Assembly: GCA_012845835.1 (NCBI GenBank)
Contig: JABAKD010000027.1
Span: 16,134,573-16,198,572, forward strand
Source: Undaria pinnatifida
Lineage: Eukaryota; Sar; Phaeophyceae; Laminariales; Alariaceae
Reading direction: 5' to 3'
Length of the DNA stretch: 64,000 nt
The notes under the pieces are model-generated. The model made no database searches. It worked only from the letters and a program-made list of their open reading frames with translations, and was not told the DNA's origin. Of this stretch, positions 34,307-47,600 are shown one piece after another; within the stretch, counting starts at the first letter, position 1; each line of letters starts with the position of its first letter. A program made the position numbers and the translations under genes.

Positions 34307-37197
34307 CTAGATCGCGCCAAAAGTACCCGCGTTCTCCAAGCCACCATATTCTTTCTCCATGGCCTGAATCCAGAGATCAGAATATTCGTCGGTGAGCGCT
34401 TCCGAGTACGAGTTCGGCGTCAAGAGTTCACTCACCGGGCGCGAGGGTAGAGGAGGGTTCTTGTGAGGTGGGGCTTGATGGTACAGTACATGACCAATAC
34501 CCTCCCGCGCAGCCATCAAAGACAACAGTCCATGTTGCATACCCCCCTGATTGCGCGCGGTTTGCCCCCTGGTGCGTCCCAGTTGAGCTACACCGTCATT
34601 TAGAGTCTGCGATCTGTTAATTTCGGCCTGGTTGCGAGCAGTCTGCGCCCGCGTGCGCCCCAGGTGTTGTGGCTCGCCACCATCACCAGCTCCTGAGAAC
34701 TGGTGTGACAGCGGCAGCGACTGTGACTGAGGCGGCTGTGCCAGGCCTGGTGACGCCCTTGACGTCACCAGCGACGGCTGCGCCGGCCCCGGCGACGTCC
34801 TTGACGGCACCACCGGTGACGGCTGTGTCGCCCCCGGTGACGCCCTTGACGTCCACACCGGTGGCGGCTGAACCAACGCCTGTGACGCCCTTGACGGCAC
34901 TGGTGTCGGCTGTGACGGCACCGGTGACGCCCTTGACGGCACCGGTGACGGCTGTGACGGCACCGGTGACGCCCTCGACGGCACCGGTGACGGCTGTGAC
35001 GGCACCGATGACGGCACCGGTGACGCCCTTGACGTGACCGGTGACGGTTGTGCCAGCCCCGGTGAAGTCCTTGACGGCACCGGTGCCAGCTCATGCCATA
35101 CCTCCCCGTCTTCCGGGGGCATCTGCGCCTCTTGCAAACTCGGCCCAGATGACGGGGTGTCCTTGGCCCATGCCGCAGGCAGCAACCCAGCAAAGGCTTC
35201 CCGCGGATGCTCCCAAGTAACATCACGGGTGTACGACCGGCGGCCGGACACAAGTAACACCTTGCAACAGTCCCTCGGGTGGTTGCTACCGCTGTTCAAG
35301 AAAAAACAAACCTGTGCCTTCGGCTCAGATTTCAGCGTCCGCTTCACATGATAAAAGCCTGGCTTTAGAAAGGGGAGCAGTCGCGGGAACGGTGCCCTAC
35401 CATACAACTTTTGGTAAGGCGACAACATGCCCGGCCTGTCGCTCACCCTCGCCGACACGTTGATGGCATCACTCGCGTGCACGCACGCTTCCGCCCATAG
35501 AGGCCCTGTCGGCGGCAGAGACACGCCGCCGAACAGGCGGGGAGCCTCCAGGCAGGACGCCATCGCGGCCTCCAAGACTAGGGCAATCCTGCGCTCGACC
35601 ACGCCGTCGTACTTTGGAGAGTCTACGGGCGTGTATTCTCGGCGGATACGGTGGTGATCTAGCAGCGTCACGAACTCACCCTTAGTGAATTCAGTACCGT
35701 TGTCTGAGCGTAGGCACTCCACAATGGATGGGGTACCCTGTGCCCGAATGTCAGCCAAAAAACCAGCGAAAACAGCGGGCACGTCGGACTTCTCCTTGAG
35801 GAAGTAAGTCCATCCAAACCGAGAAAAATCGTCCACAATCATCATTAGGTAGTGGTAACCACCAGATGACGCGGGGCGCTTTCCGGACAGGTCTACAAAC
35901 AGACGCTCAAAGGGTTTGGTCGAGCGACTGTTGGTGGATCTCGGAACTGGCATCCTCCTACCCTTGGCTTCGGAACACCCAGCGCAAGGGACCAACTCTC
36001 CTACAACTTCTACACCATGTTGGCGTGCCGTCTCGCGTAGGGTTTCAGCATGTGAGTGGGCTAGCGCAACGTGCAGATCGTTAATATCGATCCGTTGCTG
36101 CTTGCCAGGGACCAATACTGCGTTAGCCATGGGGGGGTCGGTGATCCTAGTTGCGGAGCAGTATGAGCCAGCCTCTCTGCGTACGAACGAAACACTCCCC
36201 CCAAGCATGTGAACCCCATCGGTGTCCATGGTCACACGGCACTTTGACATCACAGCGTGTAATGAGAACAAGTTAAACTGGACTCCAGGCACGTATGCCA
36301 CGTTCGTCAGCCGTACATGCGTGTCACCACCCTGGCAGTGCATCAACAGAGACAGCTTGCCAAAGCACTCGACGCCCATCATCGTCTTGTCACCTATCAC
36401 TAACCTCTCCTTACCTACCGGAGGGGGCTTACAGTCAAACATCCCAGTGGGGTCCCCCGTCACGTGATACGAAGCACCAGAGTCGGCAACCCACTCATCT
36501 CTACCGCTACCCCCAGAAATGTCACAAGGCGTCTCTTTCATTTCGGAGGGGTATTGGATTGGTTGAGCAATCTGCGCGGTGAGAACGTGTGGGTCGTCAG
36601 GCGTGCTTCTGCTATGCGTGGATTCCGCTGCCCCTTGAGAGTCATACGGGGAGTGGACGGTCGAGGGGGCGTACGGTGCTGCTGCTGCGGCAACGTACTG
36701 CGGAGCATAGCTAGTCGGAGCGTAGTCACCAGCTCCATAGGGCTCATGGTATGCTCCGGCCTGCCAATTTCCGTCGTTAGACGCTGGTGGGGGGCCAAAC
36801 GATGCAACGTGCGCGCCTAAGTAACCTGAGCTGGGTGGGTAATTTTGCGCGACGTGTGCGTGTGCGTGTGCAGTGCACTGAGCGGCGTAATGCCCCGGTT
36901 GCTGGCATTTGAAGCATAGCCGGGGAGCTATCGGGGTACCTCTACGTGGCGGTCCCGATCCTGCCGGTGGCGGGGGTCTCGGTGGTAGTGCACCAGGCGG
37001 AGGTTGAACTGGTACATATCCCATCGGAGGTACATTACCAGCGTTCCCAAAAGGGGCCAACCTCGAGTCATCCCAACGCCACTGCCCATATACCGGATCT
37101 AAACGGTACGGTGGGCCCACTACACCGCCATCGCCACTTTGGTGCTGCTGTTGCTGCTGCTGCGGAGGCGGCTGCGGCTGCTGTTGCTGCTGCTGCC

Positions 37198-37229
<32 letters not shown>

Positions 37230-38182
37230 GACTGTTGCGACTGCTGCTGTTTCTGTCTGCTTTTCTGTTTTGCTTTCGGGTTCCTCCCCATCCCATTGCC
37301 CCCTGCACCGGCTGGTTGTGCACCGCCGGCGTAGAGAGCATGTGGGTCATCTCCCTTCGACTGACCCTTACCCCTACCAACATGCTGCTTATGCGACATG
37401 TACGCGTTTCGCACTACCTCTTCAATGTTTGAACGAGTTAGGCCAGGGCTAGACAACAGGATTTTCTTTTCCACTTCATAAGACGCTGAGAGGTTCTGGA
37501 CAATATGTACATTAACGTCATCATCATCCTTTGTCCCCCCTAGCATTGCGAGCTTTTGCAATGTCTTGTCTATGCGGCTCAAGTATTCTACAGGGTCTTC
37601 ACCCTCTGTCATTGTGATGGAGTCGAACTCCTGTGCTACCCTTCGTTTTTCCATGATCGTCTTTGGTGCATAAAAATCGGTCATGACTTTCCACGCTCCG
37701 CTAGGCGACTTGGTCTCTAGCATCCTGGTTAAACACGGGGGGTCAGAGTCCAAAGCTTCCAGCAAAAACTCCCAAGCCATTCTAGCATACATGATTGTCG
37801 AAGCCGAGTGCCTCAACAGCAAGTCCTCATTCGTGAGGGAGTCATCCGCTACTCTAACAGGGTTGGGTGTCTCTCTGTAGGCATCCCTGCATCCTTTTAT
37901 ACTAGTGAACGACGTGAATTTCTCTTTCCAGAGGGGCCACGTGTCCCTCTTACTATTAAACTTGGGGGGACGGTTGCTACCAAAATACCCGCCCGGATGG
38001 GCCAGACCTTGCACAACAGGCGCAAGCGACGGGGAAGAGGCTGGGGCTTCGCGTACCTCAGCTCCTGGTGTGGCTCCTTCCAGGAGAACCACTCTCCTCT
38101 GGAAGTCTGCCAGCTGCTCCAAAATGGCGGGTGTAATCCCGCCTCTGCTCCCTTGGGCTTCACTCGAGTCGGTGTCCCCCAT
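34307..38182 (-). CDS. Copia Gag-protease-integrase polyprotein, ending at an in-frame stop in early RT
   Basis: 1291 codons from an ATG at 38182. Residues about 90-260 are a UBN2/copia-type Gag. About 310-350 is glutamine-rich, encoded by the CAG/CTG run at 37140-37260. A CCHC knuckle CFKCQQPGHYAAQC lies near 423-436, an aspartic protease site VADSGASYHVTG near 565-576, the GAG-pre-integrase zinc site with CAGCSEAKG near 703-740, and the integrase core with DLSGKRP, SDNGTEF and DGVVERR supplying the D, D and E residues (about 764, 827, 863). A variable spacer of SPVPSRASP repeats (34740-35090) precedes the start of RT. The frame stops at TAG 34307-34309 just before the conserved KWVYGWK segment; the RT frame continues without shift. 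The stop could be a nonsense mutation or a programmed read-through site. Confidence 0.95.
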
Positions 38183-38287
38183 GGCTCCGGCTGATTCCTC
38201 CAGCTATCTCTCTTCCGCAGAAGAGCCCACGTCACTCAACACCCTTTTATTCGAACAGGGATAGTACCTCGTACGTGATAATTATCG

Positions 38288-38574
38288 TGTTTGTTGATCC
38301 CTACGAAGCGTAGAGGGCTTACCCGTTGAGCTGACAATAGTGGGGTAGTGAAGTCACCGGTATGAAGACAAGTATAAGACGTACATATATAAATTAAGTT
38401 GCTCCTAGCCAAGGCGCAGCGTGGAGTGCGCTCGCCAGGAAGAAAGGCGGATAAATAGGCGGAGTATTTCCACCATCCCGATATCCCGCTATTATGTAGC
38501 CAACTTATCACTGGAAACCCCTACAATACTCAACCGTCATCATATCCGCATCATATCCAAGCATACAATCAACA
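38288..38574 (-). repeat. 5' LTR of the copia element
   Basis: 287 bp, identical by eye to the 3' LTR. As the 5' copy it should hold the promoter for the element; gag begins about 105 bases downstream at 38182. Confidence 0.95.
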
Positions 38575-38660
38575 GAACGCAACATGGCGAAGAAGTCAGG
38601 GCGGTCTTATACTATCTTGTGACGGCCATTAGAATGCCCACAACTTTCAAGACGATGATG
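38575..38660. repeat. Dispersed repeat copy B, right part
   Basis: It starts with the GAACG target duplication and continues CAACATGGCGAAGAAGTCAG in line with 6870-6950 of copy A, ending at GACGATGAT. Confidence 0.85.
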
Positions 38661-41605
38661 GCCAAACCCAGACTTCAGTCTCTTGGACATGACGCCCCCC
38701 CTTCCCCCCCCCCCCCTCCCCACCCCCCCCCCTCCCCCCCTTTCCCCCTCCCTCCTCCTCCCCTCCCCCCTCCCGCCCCCGCCCCCCCCCCTCCCCCCTC
38801 ACCCCGGCCGCTTAGAGATGCCAACGGTGGATGCGCTGCCGCAGCCTTTGCGCGTCGCTCTGCAGTTTTGCGTCTTTCCGTTTCATGCCAATTCCGCATG
38901 AACAACTCGGCTCCCTCCTCTACTCGTCGAAACCATCTGCCAACCTTTTGAGCAGCCTTCCGCCATCCTTCGAATTTCATTCCAAAGACCGACATATCCT
39001 CCGAGTATGCACTCGGAGGGATTCGAACTCATGAAACTGACCTATACCAGGCTCGAGGATAACCTGATACGCCACCGGGGCGACCGGATGACTTGAGAAG
39101 CCCCAGCTTTACTGTGCCCTTGCACGTTTTTGTGACGTTGTGGTGTTACCGTGAATATGACATAATTGTACCTAGTACTTCGACGCATGCAGTTTTGATT
39201 TCTTGCGTTTCCGACTAAGCGGTTTCAAAACGCAGCTCGCCCACTGTCACGCATGACGACAATCATTGACGGTGTTCAGACGTAGACCCATGAATGTAGC
39301 GGTGTTGAACACCGCGTGCAATGTGTTGGAAGACCACGTGCATTACTGTATCTAGTTGTATACCGTCCATTCTCCTCCGTTGACTCAGAAGGAGCGTGTA
39401 ATATCGAGAAAGGGGACAATGATATAGTACAAGCACCGTGATTAAGGACCCCGAGCGCCGTAAGCGACAACACTTGAAAGAGTTATATTTTGGGCCAGGC
39501 TCTAACTCATATGTGGGGCAGGGTGTGCCCTGCATTAGGTTCAGTACACGCAACATGGGTGTATTATTTTTGGCGCCCAACTCGAGTCTACATTTTCTTA
39601 GCTCCGAGTTTCTTGAGCGCTGTTACGTTCTGCATTGGTTTGTAGGTGGCAATTTAATAACTTAGTACTTAGTACTGCCATACCTTTTCGTTCTCCTCTT
39701 GTGTCGGCTTACGAATTTCTCTTGCTTTCTTTTGCTCTCATTTTTTTCATCTCGTGCCTGTACCTTTTGATATACGATTTGTTCCGTCTCTCCTTGATCC
39801 CTTGAGGACCGCACTCTCATTGGGTTCGAGGACAACTACTTGGATATTCGAGTTTGCTATGTGCTCCCACGGCCTTGAAAAAGACATTTCGTGCACGCAG
39901 GATTTTTTATTGCTTCATATTTTGGGTTGGAATCCTTGGTGGACGTTTATTTGTCGATATCCGGGATCGTGCACAGACGCAGAAAATACTAATTGTGAAA
40001 ACTGCGGGCACGAAAAAAATATGTATCGTTCTGCGTCTGTTGCGAGCCCCCAACACCATATTCTCTCATTCGTCACACTTGTACCGCTCTATTGTTAGAT
40101 ATCGTAAACCCACCATGAAGACCATGCTTCGCACATTGTCAGCATCGTTAGCACCGCATTTGGTTTCTGATTTGGTGTTATGCACCTTCTTGATACCTTG
40201 CGTCACCTCCCCTGGATCGGCACGTACATACCACAAAAATAACGGCGACCCCGCGCACTGTTCGATATGGAAAACGGCGACCCTGGGACAGGTCCCACTG
40301 GGTGATTTGGCCTGCCATCGGTTATTTGCCTACACTATCCCCTCTAGCGCCGTGCCCTGCCATCCTGTCATATCCATGCCTTCGAACCCTCCGCGCGGTC
40401 GCAAGGGTTGGTTCTCCAGACTTTCAGAGCTCGTTTGTTTTTCGTGGAGGACGACTCTCTCTCTCTCGGCTCCCCCTCCCCACCTCACGGCGCTTCGCGC
40501 TTGGTGCACGCGATGTCTGTCTGGTCGATGAAAACCCGACTTAGTCCGTCCCGGCATGGTAGGGATGCGAGGGTCATACCACTACGGTCGTACCACTACA
40601 GCCATGCATGAAAAAGGGTACCCCCCCCCCCCCCCCGAACGCCCCGCCCCCCCCCCCCTCTTCTTTCTGGCGCCTATCCCCACTCCCATTCGAGCCTTGC
40701 GCTATTGACCTGGCAGTGCGCCCAAAGAACAGTCAGTGAACATAGTATTAACGGTGGCCCTCAATATGTATATTTTTCTTTTCCTAGCTTGGAACAGTAG
40801 CTTGGAGTGCGCGCCTAGTATTGCGTCGGTTCAAGCACGGCTTGGTCCAACGAGAACGAGACAGGCGTGTAACGAGCAGGTGGGAATCTCTTGCCGCGTT
40901 TTTTTTTCAGGGGTCTTTGGCACATCGTCAGTCAGTATTTTTGTCCTCGACACGATGTGATGTCACGACATTGTCATGTATTATTATTAATAGCACGACC
41001 TACTACTGCTGCCGTCACGGAAGTGTGTACAACACTGTAGCCCACGATAACAGAAAGTGATCCTGGAATACGAACGTCCACATCCCGCAACCTACAACAA
41101 AAACAGTATGTGAATGGTGGGACTTCTGTTGGATTGTATCCGTGCGACGGTTATAGTCTAGTCTATAGGTCGAGAATCTGGCATATGGCACACGTTAGTG
41201 TTTTCTTTCATAATAGGATGCGTTGTACTGCTGTAACGCCATATGACGTGGGTACGGTGCCTGCTGAGAGGTGACACGTACTCTCCGCTCCTTTTTTTCA
41301 GGCAAACATCATGCACCGTGGGCTTGTGCCACCGCGTATCTTTGGCACCTGGCTCCGGATGGTGCAGGATGACAACGGATACGGATGAACGGTGGAAGAA
41401 CCGAAACCGAACGGGCAAATCACCCCTCCCTCAGTAACGCCAACTATTATTGCTGGAACTCCATGTTTTGCCCACCACGCTGCACGCAGCGCCTGCAGGC
41501 AGCAACACAACACCCCAATGCACCACGCTACTACGGTTATAGGCGACAACGCAGACAGATCTGAAAGGCAGAGCCGTCCTTGCAGTGGGTGGAACATCGT
41601 CACTC
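38661..41605. other. Intergenic: C-rich tract, tRNA-like relic, no firm gene
   Basis: It begins with a C/T-only tract of about 120 bases (38694-38812), then the tRNA-like relic at 39015-39086, runs of C near 40620-40660, and a TATTAATAGC motif near 40986. Open frames here (for example 39854-40531) show no recognisable domain and no splice support. The promoter of the exonuclease gene should lie at the right end. Confidence 0.5.
39015..39086 (-). other. tRNA-like sequence with pol III A and B boxes (relic or SINE head)
   Basis: On the minus strand GGTGGCGTATCAGGTTAT fits an A box and GAGTTCGAATCCC fits a B box, about 30 bases apart. The flanks do not form an acceptor stem and the T stem is mispaired, so it is not a working tRNA gene. 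It may be a tRNA pseudogene or the head of a tRNA-derived SINE. Confidence 0.4.
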
Positions 41606-44600
41606 ATGAGTTACCCCGGCCTGTTTGTGCCAACGTACGGGAAAAACGAGGCTGCTGGACATGCTTCAGCACAGCAAAAGGCGAGCAGCAGGGTGCTGCC
41701 CCAGAATCCGATTGCACCTCAACCGAAGACCACTCGATCTGCAGCAGGGCTGCCGTCGCTCGTGTTCAATGGAAACATCGAATACATCCAGGTATATTTA
41801 CTATGGCCCTAGTGGTGGTAAGACCATCAGCCTCGTGGTTGCTTGGATCAGCATGTCGGAGGAAGCGGCGACCTCGCCGTTGAAGCTTTTTCCAGTTTGG
41901 AAGGTCTGTCAAATTTGGCAAATTTTTGTTTTTTTAAATTAATCGAGTGTTCGGTTTGAGCAAGATTTGAGGTAAAATGATAATAATTACAAGGGCTCCG
42001 CTCCGCAGGCGGCTGACGCCGCCCGCTACGCTCGCACAAGGAAAATTTCAACTAATAAATATGAAGGGGGCAGAAAGAAGAGGCCCATGATTTAGTGCAA
42101 CTAGCGATTTGATAATGCCAAGAGCTACTTGAGCGGAGCTGATTGCCTTGTCTGTGCTGTGCTGTATGTTGGCGATGTCACGTTTTGATCGGCAGTAGTA
42201 CGGGTGTAACTTGCCAAGAAAAATTCGCCAAGAGGACCGAGACGGAGAACAAAACCAACGACGAAAAAGCAAAAAGACGAGTACACACACGTACCAACGG
42301 TACCTGGTACCTGGTACTTCGCCCAATACCTGGTGGTACTCTGTGTGGTTCTAAAGAAAGCACAGGGCTCTGCTCCGCAAGGCTGCTGACGCCGCCCGAT
42401 ACGCTCGCGCAAGGAAGAATGCAACTATTCAGTAGCTGAAACATGTAAATAAATGGGGCAGGAAGAAGAGGCCCGAGATCATTTGGTGCGAATAGCGAAT
42501 TGATAATAATGCCAAGAGGTGCTTGTGCAGAGCTAATTGCCCTGCGCTGTGCTGTGTGCTTGTTGATGTCACGTTCTGAACGGCAGTACGTGCGATATTT
42601 CCGGGGGGGGGGGGGGGGCATGGGGACCGAGAGAGGACAATCAACTAAAGAAAGCAAAAAGACGAGTGCACAAAACACGTACTTAAACGTGGTATCTGTA
42701 TCATACCTGGTACTACAACTACTACGAGTAACTGCTGCCGTATGTTCAACAGAACGCACAACGCCGCACGACGCAGCACCGCAAAACGAAGGGCAAGGCA
42801 CGGCACGGCACGGCACTGCGCTGCGCTGCGCTCCTGAGCTATATATAGCCGTGCTGAACTGAGCTGGGGGTGCATTGTTTGTGATCCAATGCCAACGTCA
42901 TGTGTACAAACCTGGTGTAGTATTATTAGTACCGGTACGTGGTATGATACTTCGAATATTATTCGAGCGAAGCGAGTTCTAATCTACATCTGGGCCTCGC
43001 AATATAGGCTCCCATGAAATAAAAATAGTTTGCGTGCGTGTCTTCGACTAAACCTGATTTTATTGTGGGATCATTTGATTTTAGACTGCAGGTGAAGGCA
43101 GACCACCACGGAGCAACAAAACGCATTCGAGCAAACTTGATTTTAGTGTGGGATCATTTGATTTTAGACTGCAGGTGGAGGCAGACCACCACGGAGCAAC
43201 AAACACACACAGCAGACCACACGGGCAAAAACAGCAGCACACACCGCCCACACAGCCGGCACACAGCGCTCACACAGCGGGTAGCACACAGGCAACGGGC
43301 GCAGCGTGCGACAAATAGTGGCCAGCGGAGAGCGGGCATGGAGAGTGTGTGCCCGCTAGGGGTGTGTCCGCTCAGTGTATCTACTGCTGTCTCGTGGTGA
43401 GAGTAGGTCATCATGGAGAGACGTCCGTTGGGGGCGATTGACCCAAACTCGGTCCGTGCGCCAACGCCAGAAGGGCGACAGCAGACACGGCGGAGGGGCT
43501 TGAGAGGGACCTCTACCTAGCTAAGGGAGCCAAGGCCATGCTCACGAAGAACCTGTACCAACAAGTTGGACTCGTGAACGGCATTCGAGGCCAAGTCGTC
43601 GAGTTGGTGTTTGCAGACGACGCGCCCCCGCCGAACCTCCCCCTTTACGTTGTCAAGTTCAGAGGGTACTCAGGGGGGAATGGTCGTGTCAGGAGAGATA
43701 TAGGGTGTGTGTCGATTCCTCCCGTAGACACTACTTTTGGCAGGACTGGGGAACGCAGGTCAGGACGCAACTGCCGTTGAGGTCTGCTGGGCCATCAATA
43801 TGCACAAATCACAGGGGCAGACGTTAGAGAAGGCCGTCATAGACTTGGGGCCGAAGGAGACCTGCACGGGGCTTACTTTCGTCTGTCTCAGTAGGGCTAA
43901 AAGACTAGCGGACCTCATGGTACAGCCAATGAGTTTCGACAGGATCGGCAAGCTTGGAAACTCCGACACCATGAAAACTAGGTTGCGGGAAGAGGCTAGG
44001 CTGGTGGACTTAGCACAAAGCACGCGGGGTAGGTACACAGGCATGGGCGTCTTCAACGCCGTCGCGGCCAACTAATGACTACATCAATTGCAATACAACA
44101 TACGTCACATCGGCTCTATCCCACCTGCGGTGCCCCTCGCAATCACACGAACCAATGGCCCGTGGACGCACACGTCTGACGACAGTTACATCTATCATCA
44201 GCTATCTGTCGCTCGTTTTAGCGACAGCTATTGTATCTTTGGCATGTACGAACTAGTAAAAAAAGTACAGCAAAGCGCGCAGCATGGCAAAGCACGGCAA
44301 AGCACAACGCTTTGCTCTGCTGAGCTAGCGCTGCGCTGCGGTGCGATGCTGAGCTGAGCTGCAGGACATCGCAGGGCACTGCACGGCGCTGCGTTGCTGT
44401 GAGCTATAGCACTGCGATGGGGTGCTGGGCGGTGTGGAGCTGATGAACCGAACCCAGATCTCAGCTGATGAAACTTCGTCAAGTACAAAACAAATACCAC
44501 GGTGGGAATCAAAGAAAAGCTAAAGCTGGACCGTTCCGCAAGTAATGCACAGGCGGCAAATTAGCGGCAAATGGTAGGAAGTTCAGACAAAAAGGAAGAA

Positions 44601-47600
44601 AAAATCGCGAAAAAGTTCAAAATCGTGTTGGCAGAAAAACCAAATTTGCAGGAAGCAGCTGAAAGGTCAAGAAACAACTGGCAAAACGAGCAGGAACTAA
44701 AACAATAAAGTCCGAGCATGAAACCAAACGAACTAGTAAAAAAATACAGCAAAGCACGCTGCGTGGCAAAGCACGGCAAAGCACATCGCTTCGCTCTGCT
44801 GAGCTAGCGCTGCGCTGCGGTGTGCTGCTGAGCTGAGCTGCAGGGCATCGCAGGGCACTGCACGGCGCTGCGTTGCTGTGAGCTATAGCGCTGCGATGGG
44901 GTGCTGGGCGGTGTGGAGCTGATGAGCCAAGCCCAGATCTCAGCTGATGAAACTTCGTCAAGTACGAAACAAATACCATGGTGGGAATCAAAGAAAAGCT
45001 AAAGCTGGACCGTTCCGCAAGTAATGCACAGGCGGCAAATTAGCGGCAAATGGTAGGAAGTTCAACTTCCTAGACAAAAAGGAAGAAAAAATCGCGAAAA
45101 ACTTCAAAATCGTGTTGGCCGAAAAACCAAATTTGCAGGAAGCAGCTGAAAGGTCAAGAAACAACTGGCAAAACGAGCAGAAACTAAAACAATGAAGGCC
45201 GAGCGAGAAACCAAAGAAAAGCTGGACCGTTCCGCAAGTAAGCTAGACCGTCCGATTCTGGAAATACCAGGGATGCACCAACCGAGCACTCTCAGCAAAA
45301 ATAAGTTAGTTAATACATTTTTAAAAAAATATTTTCAGGACGCCAGCTGTGAGTTCGACGAATTTCGGGTCAATACTCATCTTTGCAAGCTGTGTTGTTG
45401 GTACTTGTAATATACTATGTGGGTGAGTTTTTTATTGGGAGGGGTCCTATTTCAAAATGATATATATATAGACTAAATGTTTTGTTGTTCTCCATTATAA
45501 TGGTTATTGTTGGTATTATTACTTGATTATTTTTGCCCTCCGACAATATAGCGTAGATGCCTTTCCGATGTGAATCGAATATCCTTCCATATAGCAGCAG
45601 TAGTACCTAGTATGAAGTCGAATAATTCAGTCTATAATTCCCTAAAAAATAAGGGCACGAATTAACGAGGAACCTGCCAAATCGAATTTCGATTCTCGTT
45701 TTTAGAATTGAAATTAGTTTGCATCTGATTGGTCAAAAAATGAGTAACCAAGCAGGCATTCTCAGAATTATTACGAAAAATCAAATTCAACAAAAACGTA
45801 AGGGCCCGAATGAACGAGGAACTTGCCAAATCGAATTTCGTTTTTTTTTTTCAGAATTGAATTTAATTTGCATCTGATCAGTCGAAAAATGAATCATCAA
45901 GCAGACATTCTCAGAATTATTACGAAAAATCAACAAAGAAGTAAAAGAAGACTTTCTCGGTCGAATTTAGTCGAAAATCGAAATTCAATTTGGGGAGTTT
46001 GTCCACGAAGACATGGCTTGTTCTGTGTAACCGAAGCCGGCCACGCGGTGCCATGTCGTCCGTGATTGAGAGGCGAAAAGCCACCATTGCGAGAGGTACG
46101 ACCACCGGAGCAGCCGCAGCATGGCCTCCGAAGGCCCTTAGCACAGCGTAGACCGCCTGCAACGCTTCGAAAACAATCGAGACCGCCGCACACTCAGTTT
46201 TTCGTCGCCCTGCACCTCGAAAGTTACACGACCGACTACCACATGACGACTTCGCTCAGAAGATCGACCGCTATATCCCCGTCGCTGCTGCCCGTGTCGG
46301 GCGGCGGGGTGCCGCCAGCCCATCCAAGAGACGCCTAGAGCCATAGCCTCCAAGTCGCTGCCGGCCAAAACAATCTGCCGCTAACCGCGGCGCTTCGGGG
46401 AGGACGCGAGCCATCGCTCGCCTCGGTCGTTGCCCTCGGGTGTTCGTTTTTTTTAATTCTAGAACGCACTAAGCCGTTCCTTGATAAGAAGCAGAGTTGA
46501 ATTTTTCGCGTATTTTTCATGAAATCAGAATAAAAAAAATCGAGTTACGATTGTCCGTGCTCTTCGTTAATCTGGGCTCTAATCATCGAGGGAACTCTAA
46601 AGGAAGAATTTCAGAATTTGCCCCAAAACGGCATAAAGTTCCGATTTGAGTGAACGATTTAGAGTGAACTTCCATCCATGTCGACCAGCTCATACGATTG
46701 GCCTACCAACACCGTCGCTTTCTTGGCACAACGGCACAACAACCAGAGGGCACGAGGGCACAACCCACACGGCAGCACACACTACACAGCAGACACTGCT
46801 CGCTGTGCGCTGTGCTTGGTAGCGGTAGACACAACCCAATATAAATGCGGAGGCACCAAAGGGTGGCTGGGGAAACATGGCGCGTACGCGCAACCTCAGG
46901 GATGGGTTCTAGTGAGCCAACGCTCCCGCGCTCTCTACGATGTGACCTCGTTCTCTGCTGTTGCATTATGTCGTATTCGGTGCTGACCTTGTCAACCGCC
47001 GTCGCTATACCGCAACGCTGTCGCCGAAGATTCCACCGCCACCCACGCCGCACGGCCACCGCCGCCGCTACTGCTGTTGCTGCTGCTGCTGCTGTGCGGC
47101 GGCTGCTGTGCTGCGGATGCGGTTGGTGTCTCCTGCGTTTGTTTCTAAAACAAATAATAAAAAACTGGCTGTTCTGTTGTTGTGGTGATGATCGCAGCGA
47201 TCGAACCAGGCCGAGCTTCTGTGCCGCGACTCATCTGGCGGGGCCATCGCCACCTCCACCCCCGCCCCCGCCGCTGCGGCTGCGGCTGCAGTGCTGCTAC
47301 TGCGCTGGTGCTGATGCTGCTGTGCTGCTGTTTGTCTGATGGTGTTGTGCAGGGCCTGCCCCTGTCGGTGAGTCTAGGTGCTACCGCATCGTGTCTACAT
47401 TCAAAATTTGATGTTGCCTCCCCGCTCCCCGCCTGTGATATGGAGGCGTGTACACCTTTTCTGCCATTCGTTCACCGCAAACACAACCAAAAGCATGCCG
47501 GAGTGAATCTGGCCTTTTTCTAGCATGATGGAATATTTTTTTTGTGGATTATTTTAACGCAAAACACTATTTACAAAATTCAAAAAATAAAATTGGATGG

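Larger units (their letters stand above)
31462..38574 (-). mobile_element. Ty1/copia LTR retrotransposon, near-complete, minus strand
   Basis: The 7113 bp element is bounded by 287 bp direct repeats that look identical base for base, each starting TG and ending CA with inverted tips TGTTTGTTGAT/ATCAACA. GAACG flanks both sides (31457-31461 and 38575-38579) as target duplication. Between the LTRs on the minus strand the order is Gag, zinc knuckle, protease, integrase, reverse transcriptase, RNase H, which is the copia order. LTRs this alike point to recent insertion. A purine-rich AGCAGGGAGGC next to the 3' LTR (just right of 31748) may be the polypurine tract. The sequence after the 5' LTR carries the palindrome GATAATTATC and does not match a primer-binding site I recognise. 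One in-frame stop interrupts pol. Confidence 0.95.

Noticed and set aside
36946-37452. Ala, Val and Leu-rich plus-strand frames opposite gag
   Set aside because: They are antisense translations of the glutamine-rich CAG run in gag.
41819-41942. GPSGGKTISL peptide resembling a P-loop just after exonuclease exon 1
   Set aside because: It lacks the GxxxxGK(S/T) spacing of a Walker A motif and no ATPase sequence follows.
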